Source: an uncultured Anaerolineales bacterium (lineage in GTDB: Bacteria; Chloroflexota; Anaerolineae; Anaerolineales; UBA6663). Taken from it: a DNA stretch of 32,989 nt. This document shows, piece after piece, positions 8,043 to 15,536 of the stretch. The number at the start of each line of letters is the position of its first letter. Position 1 is the first letter of the stretch. Under the pieces are notes generated by a model, which worked only from the letters and a program-made list of their open reading frames with translations, was not told where the DNA came from and did not search any database. Made by a program: the position numbers and the translations under genes. The DNA lies in the NCBI GenBank assembly GCA_937952305.1, contig CALFZO010000124.1, positions 1 to 32,989 of the forward strand, in the 5' to 3' direction.

Positions 8043-8879
8043 CTACAGACCGAACGAGACGCGCGCCGTGCGCAGCAGAGGCTGGATCGCATCGTACAGC
8101 CGCGCGTAGCGCGCTTCATCCAGCCGATAGGCTTGCAGCGCGGCCGAGTCGGGTTGCGGGGCGGCCGGGAAGCCGTCGCCGCGTTGCGCCAGGCAGGTAT
8201 CGACGAGGTGCAGGGCGGCGGCGACGTTGGCGCCAGCGCCCGCCTGCCTCGGCGCGTGATGGTGCTCGATGGCATCGATGACCATCTCCGGCAGCCGCCA
8301 ACGCCGGGCGATCAGGGCGCCCAGGCGGGCGTGGTCCAGGCCCAGACAGGCCCGCTCAATCGCCGGGGTCGGGACCTGCCCGGCCGCGGCGGGCAAAGTC
8401 TGCAGGACCGGATCGAAGACGCGCAGGCCCACGTCGGCCAGCAGCCCCGCCGTGTAGGCGGCTTCGGCCACCCCCACGCTGTGGCTGGCGGCCAGGTAGC
8501 GGGCGCCCACCGCCATGCCGATAGCGTGCGACCACAACTGGCCGCGGTTCAGGTGGTAGGCGGGCAGCGCGGCATCCAGGAACGAGGCGGTCGCCATCGG
8601 CAGCAACAGTTGCTTGAGCTGCACCAACCCGACGTAGGCGACGGCGCGTTTGACGCTCGAAATGCGTTGGGCGGGTGAAAAGTAGGCGGAGTTCGCCAGG
8701 CGCAGGACCAGACCAGACAGGGCCTCATCAAACTGGATGACGCGCGCGATCTGGTCGGCGTCGCTGTGGGCGTCGTTGATGACGGTCAGCGCTTTCTGCA
8801 GCACGCGCGCCATCGGCGACGCCCGCTCGACCTGGCCGATGAGCTTGTCTACGTCCACGGCGGCCGGTGCCGTCGGCAT
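8043..8879 (-). CDS. HDOD-domain protein
   Basis: The 278-residue protein is an HDOD output-domain protein over about residues 15-215. Recognisable pieces are LQKALTVINDAHSDADQIARVIQFDEALSGLVLRLANSA (in parts), ISSVKRAVAYVGL and AYTAGLLADVGLRVFDP. HDOD domains resemble HD phosphohydrolases but usually lack full metal ligands. Here the canonical HD pair is not seen at the expected AGLLADVG site, so a regulatory or scaffolding role in signalling is more likely than catalysis. The ATG at 8879 has GGGAGG 5 bases upstream, an excellent ribosome site. It lies between the carboxyltransferase and biotin carboxylase genes, and GC-rich hairpins flank it on both sides, so it may be expressed differently from the enzyme subunits. 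No receiver or EAL domain is attached. Confidence 0.9.
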   Translation of the reverse strand: MPTAPAAVDVDKLIGQVERASPMARVLQKALTVINDAHSDADQIARVIQFDEALSGLVLRLANSAYFSPAQRISSVKRAVAYVGLVQLKQLLLPMATASFLDAALPAYHLNRGQLWSHAIGMAVGARYLAASHSVGVAEAAYTAGLLADVGLRVFDPVLQTLPAAAGQVPTPAIERACLGLDHARLGALIARRWRLPEMVIDAIEHHHAPRQAGAGANVAAALHLVDTCLAQRGDGFPAAPQPDSAALQAYRLDEARYARLYDAIQPLLRTARVSFGL

Positions 8880-8938
8880 AACTGCCTCCCCGCTGGGCGG
8901 CCACAGAGGTGGGCCACCTGTTCCCCTGGTATCGGCAG

Positions 8939-8970
8939 CCGCCGGCGCCGCCTGCAGGCGGCGCCGGCGG
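8939..8970 (-). repeat. Perfect 32-base palindrome between carboxyltransferase and HDOD genes
   Basis: The arms CCGCCGGCGCCGCCTG (8939-8954) and CAGGCGGCGCCGGCGG (8955-8970) are exact reverse complements. The RNA would form a very stable hairpin of about 14 bp. No U-tract follows it in the - direction, so it looks like an intra-operon stability or processing element rather than a simple terminator. Confidence 0.75.
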
Positions 8971-8987
8971 GAGTTGGTTGGCGCCGG

Positions 8988-10622
8988 CTACATGCGAAAC
9001 ACGCCGTAGCGCGTCTCGGTGCGCGGGGCTTGGGCACAGATGGCCAGCGCCAGGCCCAGCACGCGCCGGGTCTCGACCGGATCGAGGATGCCGTCGTCCC
9101 ACAGGCGCGCCGTCGAGTAGTACGGATTGCCCTCGAACTCGTACTTCTCCAGCGTCGGGCGCATAAACTCGGCCTGTTCGTCCGGCGCCAGCGGCGGCTT
9201 GCCCTCGCGCGCCAGCTGATCCTGCTTGATCGTCAGCAGCACGCTGGCGGCCTGCTCGCCGCCCATCACACTGATGCGCGCGTTCGGCCACATCCACAGG
9301 AAGCGCGGCTGGTAGGCGCGCCCGCACATGCCGTAGTTGCCGGCGCCGAAACTTCCGCCGACGACCACGGTCAGCTTGGGCACGTTGGCGTTGGCCACGG
9401 CGTGCACGAGCTTGGCGCCGTCGCGCGCGATGCCGCCGGCTTCATAGTCTTTGCCCACCATGAAGCCGGTGATGTTCTGCAGGAAGAGCAGCGGGATAGC
9501 GCGTGCCGTGCACAGCTCCACGAAGTGCGCGCCCTTGAGGGCCGACTCACTGAACAGGACGCCGTTGTTGGCCACAATCCCGACCGGGTAGCCGGCCAGG
9601 GCGGCAAACCCGGTCACCAGCGTCGTGCCGTAGTTGGCTTTGAATTCGCGGAAACGGCTGCCGTCCACCAGGCGCGCGATCAGCTCGCGCGCGTCGTAGG
9701 TCTCGCGGAAGGTGCGCGGCAGCAGGCCGTAAAGCTCGTCGGCCGGGTAGAACGGCTCTTCGCCGGCGGACGAAGGTCCCAGGGCCAAAGACGAGCGCTG
9801 GTCCGGGGTCGTCCGGCCGCCCGCCCCCAGCGTCGCCACAATTCCCCGCGCGATCTCCAGAGCGTGGTCGTCGTCCTCGGCGAAATGATCGGCCACGCCG
9901 GACTTGTGCGTGTGGACGTAGGCGCCGCCCAGCGCCTCGGCGGTGACGTCCTCGCCCGTGGCCGCCTTCACCAGCGGCGGCCCGCCCAGGAAGATCGTGC
10001 CGGTGCCGTTGACGATGATGGTCTCATCGCTCATCGCCGGCACGTAGGCGCCGCCGGCCGTGCAGCTGCCCATGACCACGGCGATCTGCGGGATGCCCTT
10101 GGCGCTCATGCGCGCCTGATTGTAGAAGATCCGCCCGAAATGCTCGCGGTCCGGGAAGACCTCGGCCTGCAGCGGCAGGAAGGCGCCGCCCGAATCCACC
10201 AGGTACAGGCACGGCAGGTAGTTTTCCTCGGCGATTTCCTGGGCGCGCAGGTGCTTCTTGACCGTCAGCGGAAAATACGAGCCGCCTTTCACCGTGGCGT
10301 CGTTGGCCACGATCATCACTTCGCGCCCGCTGACCCGGCCGATGCCGGTGACCAGGCCGGCCCCGGGCGCCTCCCCCGCGTACATGTGCCAGGCGGCCAG
10401 CGGCGCCAGTTCCAGAAACGGCGCGCCGGGATCCAGCAGCTTGTCGATGCGCTCGCGCACGAAGAGCTTGCCCTGGGCGGCGTGGCGTTCGCGGTACTTC
10501 GACCCGCCCCCTTCCCGCCCCTGGGCCAGGTTTTGGCGCAGCGTCTCGGCCAAAGCGCGGTGGTGCGCGGCGTTCGCCTCGTAGTTGGCATCCTTGACAA
10601 GTTGGGTGGGGAGACTTTCCAT
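8988..10622 (-). CDS. Acyl-CoA carboxylase carboxyltransferase subunit (methylcrotonyl-CoA carboxylase beta-like)
   Basis: This 544-residue protein transfers the carboxyl group from carboxybiotin to an acyl-CoA. Both crotonase-fold halves are present in one chain. The first half includes LYLVDSGGAFLPLQAEVFPD, IFYNQARMSAKGIPQI, GSCTAGGAYVPAMSDE and GTIFLGGPPLVKAATGEDV. The second includes LFLQNITGFMVGKDYE and GGSFGAGNYGMCGRAYQPR. The FYNQA and PLVKAATGE strings are typical of 3-methylcrotonyl-CoA carboxylase beta rather than propionyl-CoA carboxylase or AccD, but geranyl-CoA or other substrates cannot be excluded. I chose ATG 10622 (MESLPTQLV) because upstream residues of the longer open frame look non-coding and cross the divergent promoter. 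No other leucine-degradation genes lie in the window. It leads the carboxylase operon. Confidence 0.94.
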   Translation of the reverse strand: MESLPTQLVKDANYEANAAHHRALAETLRQNLAQGREGGGSKYRERHAAQGKLFVRERIDKLLDPGAPFLELAPLAAWHMYAGEAPGAGLVTGIGRVSGREVMIVANDATVKGGSYFPLTVKKHLRAQEIAEENYLPCLYLVDSGGAFLPLQAEVFPDREHFGRIFYNQARMSAKGIPQIAVVMGSCTAGGAYVPAMSDETIIVNGTGTIFLGGPPLVKAATGEDVTAEALGGAYVHTHKSGVADHFAEDDDHALEIARGIVATLGAGGRTTPDQRSSLALGPSSAGEEPFYPADELYGLLPRTFRETYDARELIARLVDGSRFREFKANYGTTLVTGFAALAGYPVGIVANNGVLFSESALKGAHFVELCTARAIPLLFLQNITGFMVGKDYEAGGIARDGAKLVHAVANANVPKLTVVVGGSFGAGNYGMCGRAYQPRFLWMWPNARISVMGGEQAASVLLTIKQDQLAREGKPPLAPDEQAEFMRPTLEKYEFEGNPYYSTARLWDDGILDPVETRRVLGLALAICAQAPRTETRYGVFRM

Positions 10623-10671
10623 GGCGGGCAAACTCAATTGGACCAGAGTAGAGGTTGGCGACTGGCGATAG

Positions 10672-10677
10672 TATACT
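10672..10677. promoter_or_regulatory. Palindromic -10 box in the divergent carboxylase / membrane-protein intergenic region
   Basis: TATACT lies within the perfect palindrome AGTATACT (10670-10677), so a -10 box reads the same on both strands. It is 49 bases from the carboxyltransferase start and 63 bases from the + strand ATG at 10741. Neither strand shows a strong -35, so promoter strength is uncertain. Confidence 0.5.
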
Positions 10678-10740
10678 GTCTTCGCGTCTCCGGCCGGGAC
10701 CGGCCGGGATGACCCTGCCCTGAGTACGAGACCCACCCCC

Positions 10741-11478
10741 ATGCCCAAAACCCTATCCCGGACTGATCCCAACTTACTCGACGCCGTCCAGCGCCACACG
10801 CGCACGCAGCGCACCACCGGCGGCCTGCTGATTGCTTATGGCCTGATCACCCAGGTGGTCGGCTTCATCGGCACCTCCCTGCATCCCGTCGGCGGCCTGC
10901 CCTTCATCGCCATCGGCTTCTTCTGCCTGGTGTGGGGCGACCCGGCCCTGCTGGCGGCCGCGGGCGTGCTGTTCGCGTTCAGCATCATCCCCAGTGCCGC
11001 GCCGGCCATCACCCTGCTGGGCCCAGATCCGCTCGTCCAACTGACCGGTATGGTCGGCCTGGAACTCATCATCTCAATTGGTGTCAAGGCCGTCCTGGCC
11101 TTCTCGTCGCTGCAGCAATTCCTGCTCTTCCGCCTGTTGTACGGCACCGAGACTGCCACCAGCGAAGAAGCCAACCTGGCCATCATCCCGCCGATGGTGG
11201 CCAATCGCAGCGACCGGCTGGCGCGCTGGGCGCGTTCGGCCGGCGTGATCGCCGCGGCCTGCGGCGGCGCCGCGCTCGGATTTCTGCTGCTCAGTCCGGG
11301 CGCCCTGAGCACGACCATCGCGGCCGATTTAGGCGGCGCGCTGGCCAGCGTCGCCATCGGCCTGGGCCTGGGCGCGGCCTTCTCGCCCACCCAGGAACGC
11401 CCGGCCGCGCTGCTCGGCGTGGGCGTCGGCCTGCTGGCCTACCTGACGGCCGCGTACGTGCTCCTGCAGCTGGCCTGA
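10741..11478 (+). CDS. Polytopic membrane protein, function unknown
   Basis: The 245-residue protein has a short basic cytosolic N-terminus (about 25 residues) and then roughly seven hydrophobic spans near residues 28-46, 50-66, 68-95, 103-130, 168-188, 193-213 and 221-243. A hydrophilic loop (about 135-165, containing TETATSEEANLAIIPPMVANRSDRLARWAR in parts) separates the first four from the last three spans. No transporter signature, enzyme motif or conserved charged residue within a membrane span identifies a family. It is transcribed divergently from the carboxylase operon across a 118-base gap and is monocistronic as far as can be seen. ATG 10741 is the first Met of the frame and has no clear Shine-Dalgarno sequence. 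The frame is intact and I consider it real. Confidence 0.75.
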   Translation: MPKTLSRTDPNLLDAVQRHTRTQRTTGGLLIAYGLITQVVGFIGTSLHPVGGLPFIAIGFFCLVWGDPALLAAAGVLFAFSIIPSAAPAITLLGPDPLVQLTGMVGLELIISIGVKAVLAFSSLQQFLLFRLLYGTETATSEEANLAIIPPMVANRSDRLARWARSAGVIAAACGGAALGFLLLSPGALSTTIAADLGGALASVAIGLGLGAAFSPTQERPAALLGVGVGLLAYLTAAYVLLQLA

Positions 11479-11537
11479 CCGCCGGGCGCGGCTACTTCAG
11501 GCGGCTGGACTGGGGCATGTGGGGTTTTTGGCCGGCT

Positions 11538-11566
11538 CCCTCGACTTCGCTTCGCTCCGCTCGAGA
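11538..11566. repeat. Possible dispersed intergenic repeat (CTCGACTTCGCTTCGCTCCGCTCGAG)
   Basis: A short block in the 173-base gap begins CTCGACTTCGCTTCGC and ends CTCCGCTCGAG. Its outer CTCGA/TCGAG ends are inverted, and on the other strand it reads GAGCGGAGCGAAGCGAAGTC. This resembles the small GAGC/GAAGTCGAG-type repeats scattered between genes in many bacterial genomes. Only one copy is visible here, so repeat status is inference. Confidence 0.35.
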
Positions 11567-11615
11567 TGCCTGAATCTGGCCAGCCGTGGCAAATACACCC
11601 GCTGGACTGGAACGG

Positions 11616-11643
11616 TTGCCTTTCCCTGTGTCTGCACTACAAT
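11616..11643 (+). promoter_or_regulatory. Promoter of the modular lipoprotein, leaderless-type spacing
   Basis: TTGCCT (11616-11621), a 16-base spacer and TACAAT (11638-11643). The ATG begins 8 bases after the -10, so the transcript probably starts at or within a base or two of the start codon. Confidence 0.65.
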
Positions 11644-11651
11644 GGCAGGCA

Positions 11652-14105
11652 ATGTCCGTCCGGTTCCGGAACTCCATCGTACTCATCTGCCTGGTGCTGT
11701 TGGCGACGGCCTGTGACGCCCTGCCGATCCCGCAGTTCACGCTCGTTACGCGCACGCCGCCGCCGCCGCCCGGCCCAACCCTGACGCCGGCGCCCGGCGG
11801 CGTGGTCAACTTCCGCGTGCGCGTGCCGGGCAGCACGCCCGTCGGCGCCACCGTCGTGGCCCAGGTGTTGGACGAGATCAGCGGCGGATGGACCACCGTG
11901 CCGCTCACCGGCAACGGCGAAGTCTGGACCGGCAGCACGCTGGCGACGCTCGGCCGCGGGCTGCGCTACCGCTACGCGCGGTTGGCGCCGACGCCGGCTC
12001 AGGAGGCCACGCCGACGGCGCAGCCGGTGCCCTATCGGCTGTTCCAGGTGGACCAGGCGGCCGACACCATCGAAGACAGCATCGCCGCGTGGAACGATGC
12101 GCCCTTCGCCGGCGAGCAGGGCGCCATCGTCGGCGTCGTGCGCAACAGCAATACCGGCCAGGGCGTCGCCGGCCTGATCGTCTCGGCCGCCGGGCAGCTT
12201 ACCCTGACGGCCTGGGATGGCAGCTACGCGTTCTACAACGTACCGGCCGGCCGGCAGCGAGTGACGGTGCTGGCGCCGGATGGCGCGCTGCGGCCGGCGC
12301 AAGGCGCCGTCGACGTCCCGCCCAGCCAGATCGCGACCCTGGACCTGGCCGCGCCCGATCCCAACGCCGTGCACATCACGTTCGTGGTCCAGCCGCCGGC
12401 GGGCACCGACCCGACCGCGGTGGTGCGGCTGGTGGGCAGCCTGGCCCAGGCCGGCGACGTTTTCCTGCCCAACAGCACTGGCAGTTCCGTCGTCGCCACG
12501 CGCGCGCCCACGCTCTCGCCCCTGGGCGACGGCCGCCTGGCCGTCATCGTGCTGGCGCATCAGGGCACTTTGCTGCGTTACAGCTACACGCTCGGCGACG
12601 GCGTGTGGAACGGCGAACTGGACGCGAACGGCGGCCGCCGGGTGCGCGAGTATGTCGTCCCCGCCGCCGACGCCATCGTCAGCGACACCATCACCAGTTG
12701 GCACGCCGGACCGTCGGCGCCGGTCACCTTCGAAGTGACCACGCCCGCCACCACGCCGCCCAACGACAGCCTCGCCATCCAGTTCCGCACCCAGGCCTGG
12801 TCGCCGCCGCTGCCGATGTGGCGCGCCGGCGTCAACGTCTGGCGCTTCGTGCTGTCCAACCCGGAGAGCTTTGACGGCAACGTCTTCTACCGCTACTGCC
12901 GCAACTTCGCTTGCGGCGCCGCCGACGACGCCGCCACGGCCGAGGTGGGCGCGCTCAGCCGCGCCTTCACGCCGACGCTTCTGCCGCAGACGCGCAAAGA
13001 TACCGTCTCCACCTGGCGCTGGCAGACGGCGGCGCCGGCCGTGGACGCCGTGCTGCCGGCCCCGGCCCCGCGGGCCGGCTTTGTGGCCGGGCTGGACCTG
13101 GCGGAGGCCTGGCAGCCCAACGCCCTGCCCCTGTACGGCGAGACCGTCCGCGGCGCCCAGGCGCTGGCCGCCAACACCCTCACCGTCTTCCGGCGCGGCA
13201 CGCTGCGCAATCTGCTGCCGCCGATCTACGCCGACGACCTGGCGCTGTCGATGCCGCCGGCCGAACTGCGGGCGCTGGCCGAGCAGGCCCGGCTGGCCGG
13301 CCTGAACGTGACCGTGCACCCCGTGACCTGCGCGTACACGCCTTACGGCGCCTGCGAGTACTGGAACGGCGTGGCGTTCACGCCCGAGTTCTGGAACAAC
13401 TGGTTCACGGCCTACGAGCGCTATCTGCTGACCCAGGCCGCGGTGGCGACGCAGGCCGGCGCCACCGCGCTGGTGGTGGCCGACTTCAAGCTGCGGCCAG
13501 CCTTCCCGGGCGAACCGGAAGCCGCGGCGGACGCCGACGCGCGCTGGCGCGACCTGCTCAACAAAGTCCGCGCCCGTTTCCGCGGCCAGCTCGTGGTTGA
13601 GCTGCTCATGGGCCAGAGCGTGTGGCCCAACCCGCCCGCGTTCGTGGACGCCGTCGACGCGGTGCGCGTCTTCTGGTGGGCGGCGCTGGCCACCAACAAC
13701 GCCACCGCGCCCGCCGATTTGGCCGCCAATGCCGGCGGTTTGCTGGACACGCAGGTGTGGCCGCTGCAGCAGCGCTTCAACAAACCGCTCAGCCTGAGCC
13801 TGGCCTATTACTCCGTCGACGGCGCCGCCACGCAGTGCCTGCCGCGGCCGGACGGCCAGTGCCACGCCTTCACCGATTTCGATCCGGCCGCCGCTGACGT
13901 GGTCCGCTACAGCCTGGACCTGCGCGAGCAGGCCGAGGCCTACCAGGCCGTGCTCTCGGCCGCCTATACGCGACCGTGGGTGGCCGGTGTCACTGCCTTC
14001 GGCTACAACCCGCTCGTGGCGCTGCAAGACAAGTCGGTGTCGGTGCGCGGCAAGCCGGCCGAGACGCTGTTAGCGGCCTGGTTCCTGCGCTATCAGGGCC
14101 GCTGA
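11652..14105 (+). CDS. Large modular lipoprotein with repeated beta-sandwich modules and a TIM-barrel-like C-terminus
   Basis: The 817-residue protein starts with a lipoprotein signal ending LLATAC (lipidated C21), so it is anchored outside the membrane. A Pro/Thr linker follows. Three similar modules are seen. Module 1 (about 48-150) has VNFRVRVPG, LRYRYARL and DSIAAWND. Module 2 (about 237-355) has VHITFVVQPPAG, LLRYSYTLGDG and DTITSWHAG. Module 3 (about 356-455) has VTFEVTTPA, VFYRYCRN and DTVSTWRWQ. Their shape recalls starch-binding or CBM20/48-like sandwiches. Between modules 1 and 2 lies a carboxypeptidase-regulatory-like domain (about 156-235, GAIVGVVRNSNTGQGVAGL). The last ~340 residues (from RAGFVAGLDLAEAW) look like a glycoside-hydrolase-type TIM barrel of the GH113-like group, but I cannot assign catalytic acids with confidence. 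A carbohydrate-related surface role is inferred. Confidence 0.8.
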   Translation: MSVRFRNSIVLICLVLLATACDALPIPQFTLVTRTPPPPPGPTLTPAPGGVVNFRVRVPGSTPVGATVVAQVLDEISGGWTTVPLTGNGEVWTGSTLATLGRGLRYRYARLAPTPAQEATPTAQPVPYRLFQVDQAADTIEDSIAAWNDAPFAGEQGAIVGVVRNSNTGQGVAGLIVSAAGQLTLTAWDGSYAFYNVPAGRQRVTVLAPDGALRPAQGAVDVPPSQIATLDLAAPDPNAVHITFVVQPPAGTDPTAVVRLVGSLAQAGDVFLPNSTGSSVVATRAPTLSPLGDGRLAVIVLAHQGTLLRYSYTLGDGVWNGELDANGGRRVREYVVPAADAIVSDTITSWHAGPSAPVTFEVTTPATTPPNDSLAIQFRTQAWSPPLPMWRAGVNVWRFVLSNPESFDGNVFYRYCRNFACGAADDAATAEVGALSRAFTPTLLPQTRKDTVSTWRWQTAAPAVDAVLPAPAPRAGFVAGLDLAEAWQPNALPLYGETVRGAQALAANTLTVFRRGTLRNLLPPIYADDLALSMPPAELRALAEQARLAGLNVTVHPVTCAYTPYGACEYWNGVAFTPEFWNNWFTAYERYLLTQAAVATQAGATALVVADFKLRPAFPGEPEAAADADARWRDLLNKVRARFRGQLVVELLMGQSVWPNPPAFVDAVDAVRVFWWAALATNNATAPADLAANAGGLLDTQVWPLQQRFNKPLSLSLAYYSVDGAATQCLPRPDGQCHAFTDFDPAAADVVRYSLDLREQAEAYQAVLSAAYTRPWVAGVTAFGYNPLVALQDKSVSVRGKPAETLLAAWFLRYQGR

Positions 14106-14121
14106 ACATCCGGCGTCTATC

Positions 14122-14150
14122 TTGACACGCGTTACGCCGCCTTTTATAAT
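14122..14150 (+). promoter_or_regulatory. Perfect-consensus sigma70 promoter of rpmF
   Basis: TTGACA (14122-14127), exactly 17 bases, then TATAAT (14145-14150): both hexamers and the spacing are consensus. Transcription should begin near 14157, giving a structured leader of about 85 bases before the rpmF ATG at 14243. Confidence 0.93.
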
Positions 14151-14160
14151 GCGGTGCGTC

Positions 14161-14184
14161 GCCTGCCAGCCGGCAGGCTTTCTT
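14161..14184 (+). promoter_or_regulatory. Hairpin at the 5' end of the rpmF leader
   Basis: GCCTGCC (14161-14167) pairs perfectly with GGCAGGC (14172-14178) around a 4-base loop and is followed by TTTCTT. It would sit within a few bases of the 5' end of the transcript. It may stabilise the mRNA, act as an attenuator-like pause, or bind a protein. A second possible stem (GGGCGGG with CCTGCCC, one G-U pair) follows further into the leader. Confidence 0.6.
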
Positions 14185-14242
14185 ATGCGAAGCCGGGCGG
14201 GCCGCAGACCTGCCCTGAAGCACAGTTGTAGAAGGACCCGCC

Positions 14243-14434
14243 ATGCCACCCCATCCAAAACGCAAGCATTCCAAGGGCCGCCGGGACCGGCGCCGCGCCC
14301 ATGACGCCCTCACCGCCCAGCAGGTCGTGGCCTGCGCTAACTGCGGCGAGTCGCGCCTGGCGCACACCGTGTGCCCCAACTGCGGCTTCTACGACGGCAA
14401 AGAAGTCGTCGCCAAGAAGAAAGACAGCAAATAG
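14243..14434 (+). CDS. rpmF: 50S ribosomal protein L32
   Basis: This 63-residue basic protein of the large ribosomal subunit has the L32 start PPHPKRKHSKGRRDRRRAHDAL and a zinc ribbon formed by C31-x2-C34 and C44-x2-C47 (CANC and CPNC). It is therefore the zinc-binding form rather than the cysteine-free paralogue used under zinc shortage in some bacteria. ATG 14243 is preceded by AAGGA at good distance. It is driven by a perfect-consensus promoter and closed by its own terminator. fabD follows 116 bases later; rpmF next to fatty-acid synthesis genes is a widespread arrangement, though here the intervening plsX and fabH are absent. Confidence 0.97.
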   Translation: MPPHPKRKHSKGRRDRRRAHDALTAQQVVACANCGESRLAHTVCPNCGFYDGKEVVAKKKDSK

Positions 14435-14440
14435 GCCCAG

Positions 14441-14473
14441 CGGCCGTGACCCCGTCACGGCCGTTTTTGTTTT
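14441..14473 (+). terminator. Intrinsic terminator after rpmF
   Basis: CGGCCGTGAC (14441-14450) and GTCACGGCCG (14454-14463) form a perfect 10-bp stem with a 3-base loop, followed by TTTTTGTTTT. Confidence 0.93.
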
Positions 14474-14550
14474 AAGGGGAACGGACGGCCCCGTCCGGTG
14501 TTGACTCTACCGAGGCGGATACGCCCAGCCCCCCGCCCAGGAATGCAGGC

Positions 14551-15513
14551 ATGCCGATCTTGACCGCCGCCGCCACCGCTTTCGTCTTCCCCGGCCAGGG
14601 CTCACAGACCGTGGGCATGGGCCGCGAACTGGCCCAGGCCTCGCCGGCGGCACGCCAGGCCTTCGCCGAAGCCGACGACGCCCTCGGCTTTGCGCTCTCG
14701 ACGTTGTGCTGGGACGGGCCGGACGCCGACCTGAATGCCACCGTCAACACCCAGCCCGCCCTGCTGGCCTGCTCCATCGCCGCTCTGCGCGCACTGCGCG
14801 AGAAGATCGGCGGCTTTGAGCCCGCCTTCTACGCCGGCCACTCGGTCGGCGAAATCACGGCGCTGGTGGCCGCCGGCGCGCTGAGTTTTGCAAACGGCCT
14901 GCGGCTTGTGCGGGCGCGCGGACGCGCCATGGCCGCGGCCGGCGAGCGCTCGCCGGGCGGCATGGCCGCCATCCTGGGCCTGGACGCGTCCGGGCTGGAA
15001 GCCGTGTGCGCGGAGGCCAGCGCCCTGGCCGGCGGCGTGGTGCAGGTGGCCAACGACAATTGTCCGGGCCAGGTGGTGATTTCCGGCGACGTGGCGCCGT
15101 TGGAGAAAGCGATGGAGTTGGCCAAGGCCAAGGGCGCCAAGCGCGCCATGCGCGTGGCTGTGAGCGTGGCCGCCCATTCGCCGCTGATGCAGTCCGGCCT
15201 GGCCGACTACGAAGCCGCGGTAGCGGCCGTGCCAGTGCAGGCCCCGCGCCGGCCCGTGATCAGCAACATCACGGCCGAGCCCCTGCCGGATGTGGCCGCC
15301 ATCCGCGCCGAGCTGCCGGCGCAGCTCATCACCCAAGTGCGCTGGACCGACTCGGTGCGCTACCTGGTGGCGCACGGGGTGACGACGTTCCTGGAACTCG
15401 GCTCCAAGGACGTGCTCACCGGCCTGCTTAAGCGCATCGACGCCAACACGACCGGCCTGGCCGTGGGCGCCCCCGCCGCACTGGACCAGATTGAAGTCAG
15501 CCCGCCGGCGTAG
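14551..15513 (+). CDS. fabD: Malonyl-CoA:ACP transacylase
   Basis: This 320-residue enzyme transfers malonyl from CoA to acyl carrier protein to start fatty-acid elongation in the cytoplasm. The N-terminal FVFPGQGSQ block is at residues 11-19. The nucleophile elbow GHSVGE is at 96-101 with S98, and the catalytic histidine is H209 in AAHSPLM. Length is typical (about 310). A short hairpin (CGGACG/CGTCCG, 14482-14497) lies between the rpmF terminator and this gene, and no clear -10/-35 pair is seen, so it may depend on read-through or an unrecognised promoter. It ends 23 bases before the convergent transglutaminase gene with no terminator visible between. Confidence 0.97.
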   Translation: MPILTAAATAFVFPGQGSQTVGMGRELAQASPAARQAFAEADDALGFALSTLCWDGPDADLNATVNTQPALLACSIAALRALREKIGGFEPAFYAGHSVGEITALVAAGALSFANGLRLVRARGRAMAAAGERSPGGMAAILGLDASGLEAVCAEASALAGGVVQVANDNCPGQVVISGDVAPLEKAMELAKAKGAKRAMRVAVSVAAHSPLMQSGLADYEAAVAAVPVQAPRRPVISNITAEPLPDVAAIRAELPAQLITQVRWTDSVRYLVAHGVTTFLELGSKDVLTGLLKRIDANTTGLAVGAPAALDQIEVSPPA

Positions 15514-15536
15514 CCGCGCGGACTCGCTGACCGCGC

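Noticed and set aside
8011..8970. The two GC-rich inverted repeats as a CRISPR array or mobile-element ends.
   Set aside because: They differ in sequence, are not regularly spaced, and flank an ordinary gene with no transposase or target duplication.
10623..10817. A 65-codon upstream extension of the carboxyltransferase frame.
   Set aside because: It overlaps the divergent gene and the promoter region, and the extra residues are not family-like.
11637..14027. A 796-codon - strand frame opposite the modular lipoprotein.
   Set aside because: No signal, domain or ribosome site; mirrors the codon bias of the + strand gene, which has a good lipoprotein signal and promoter.
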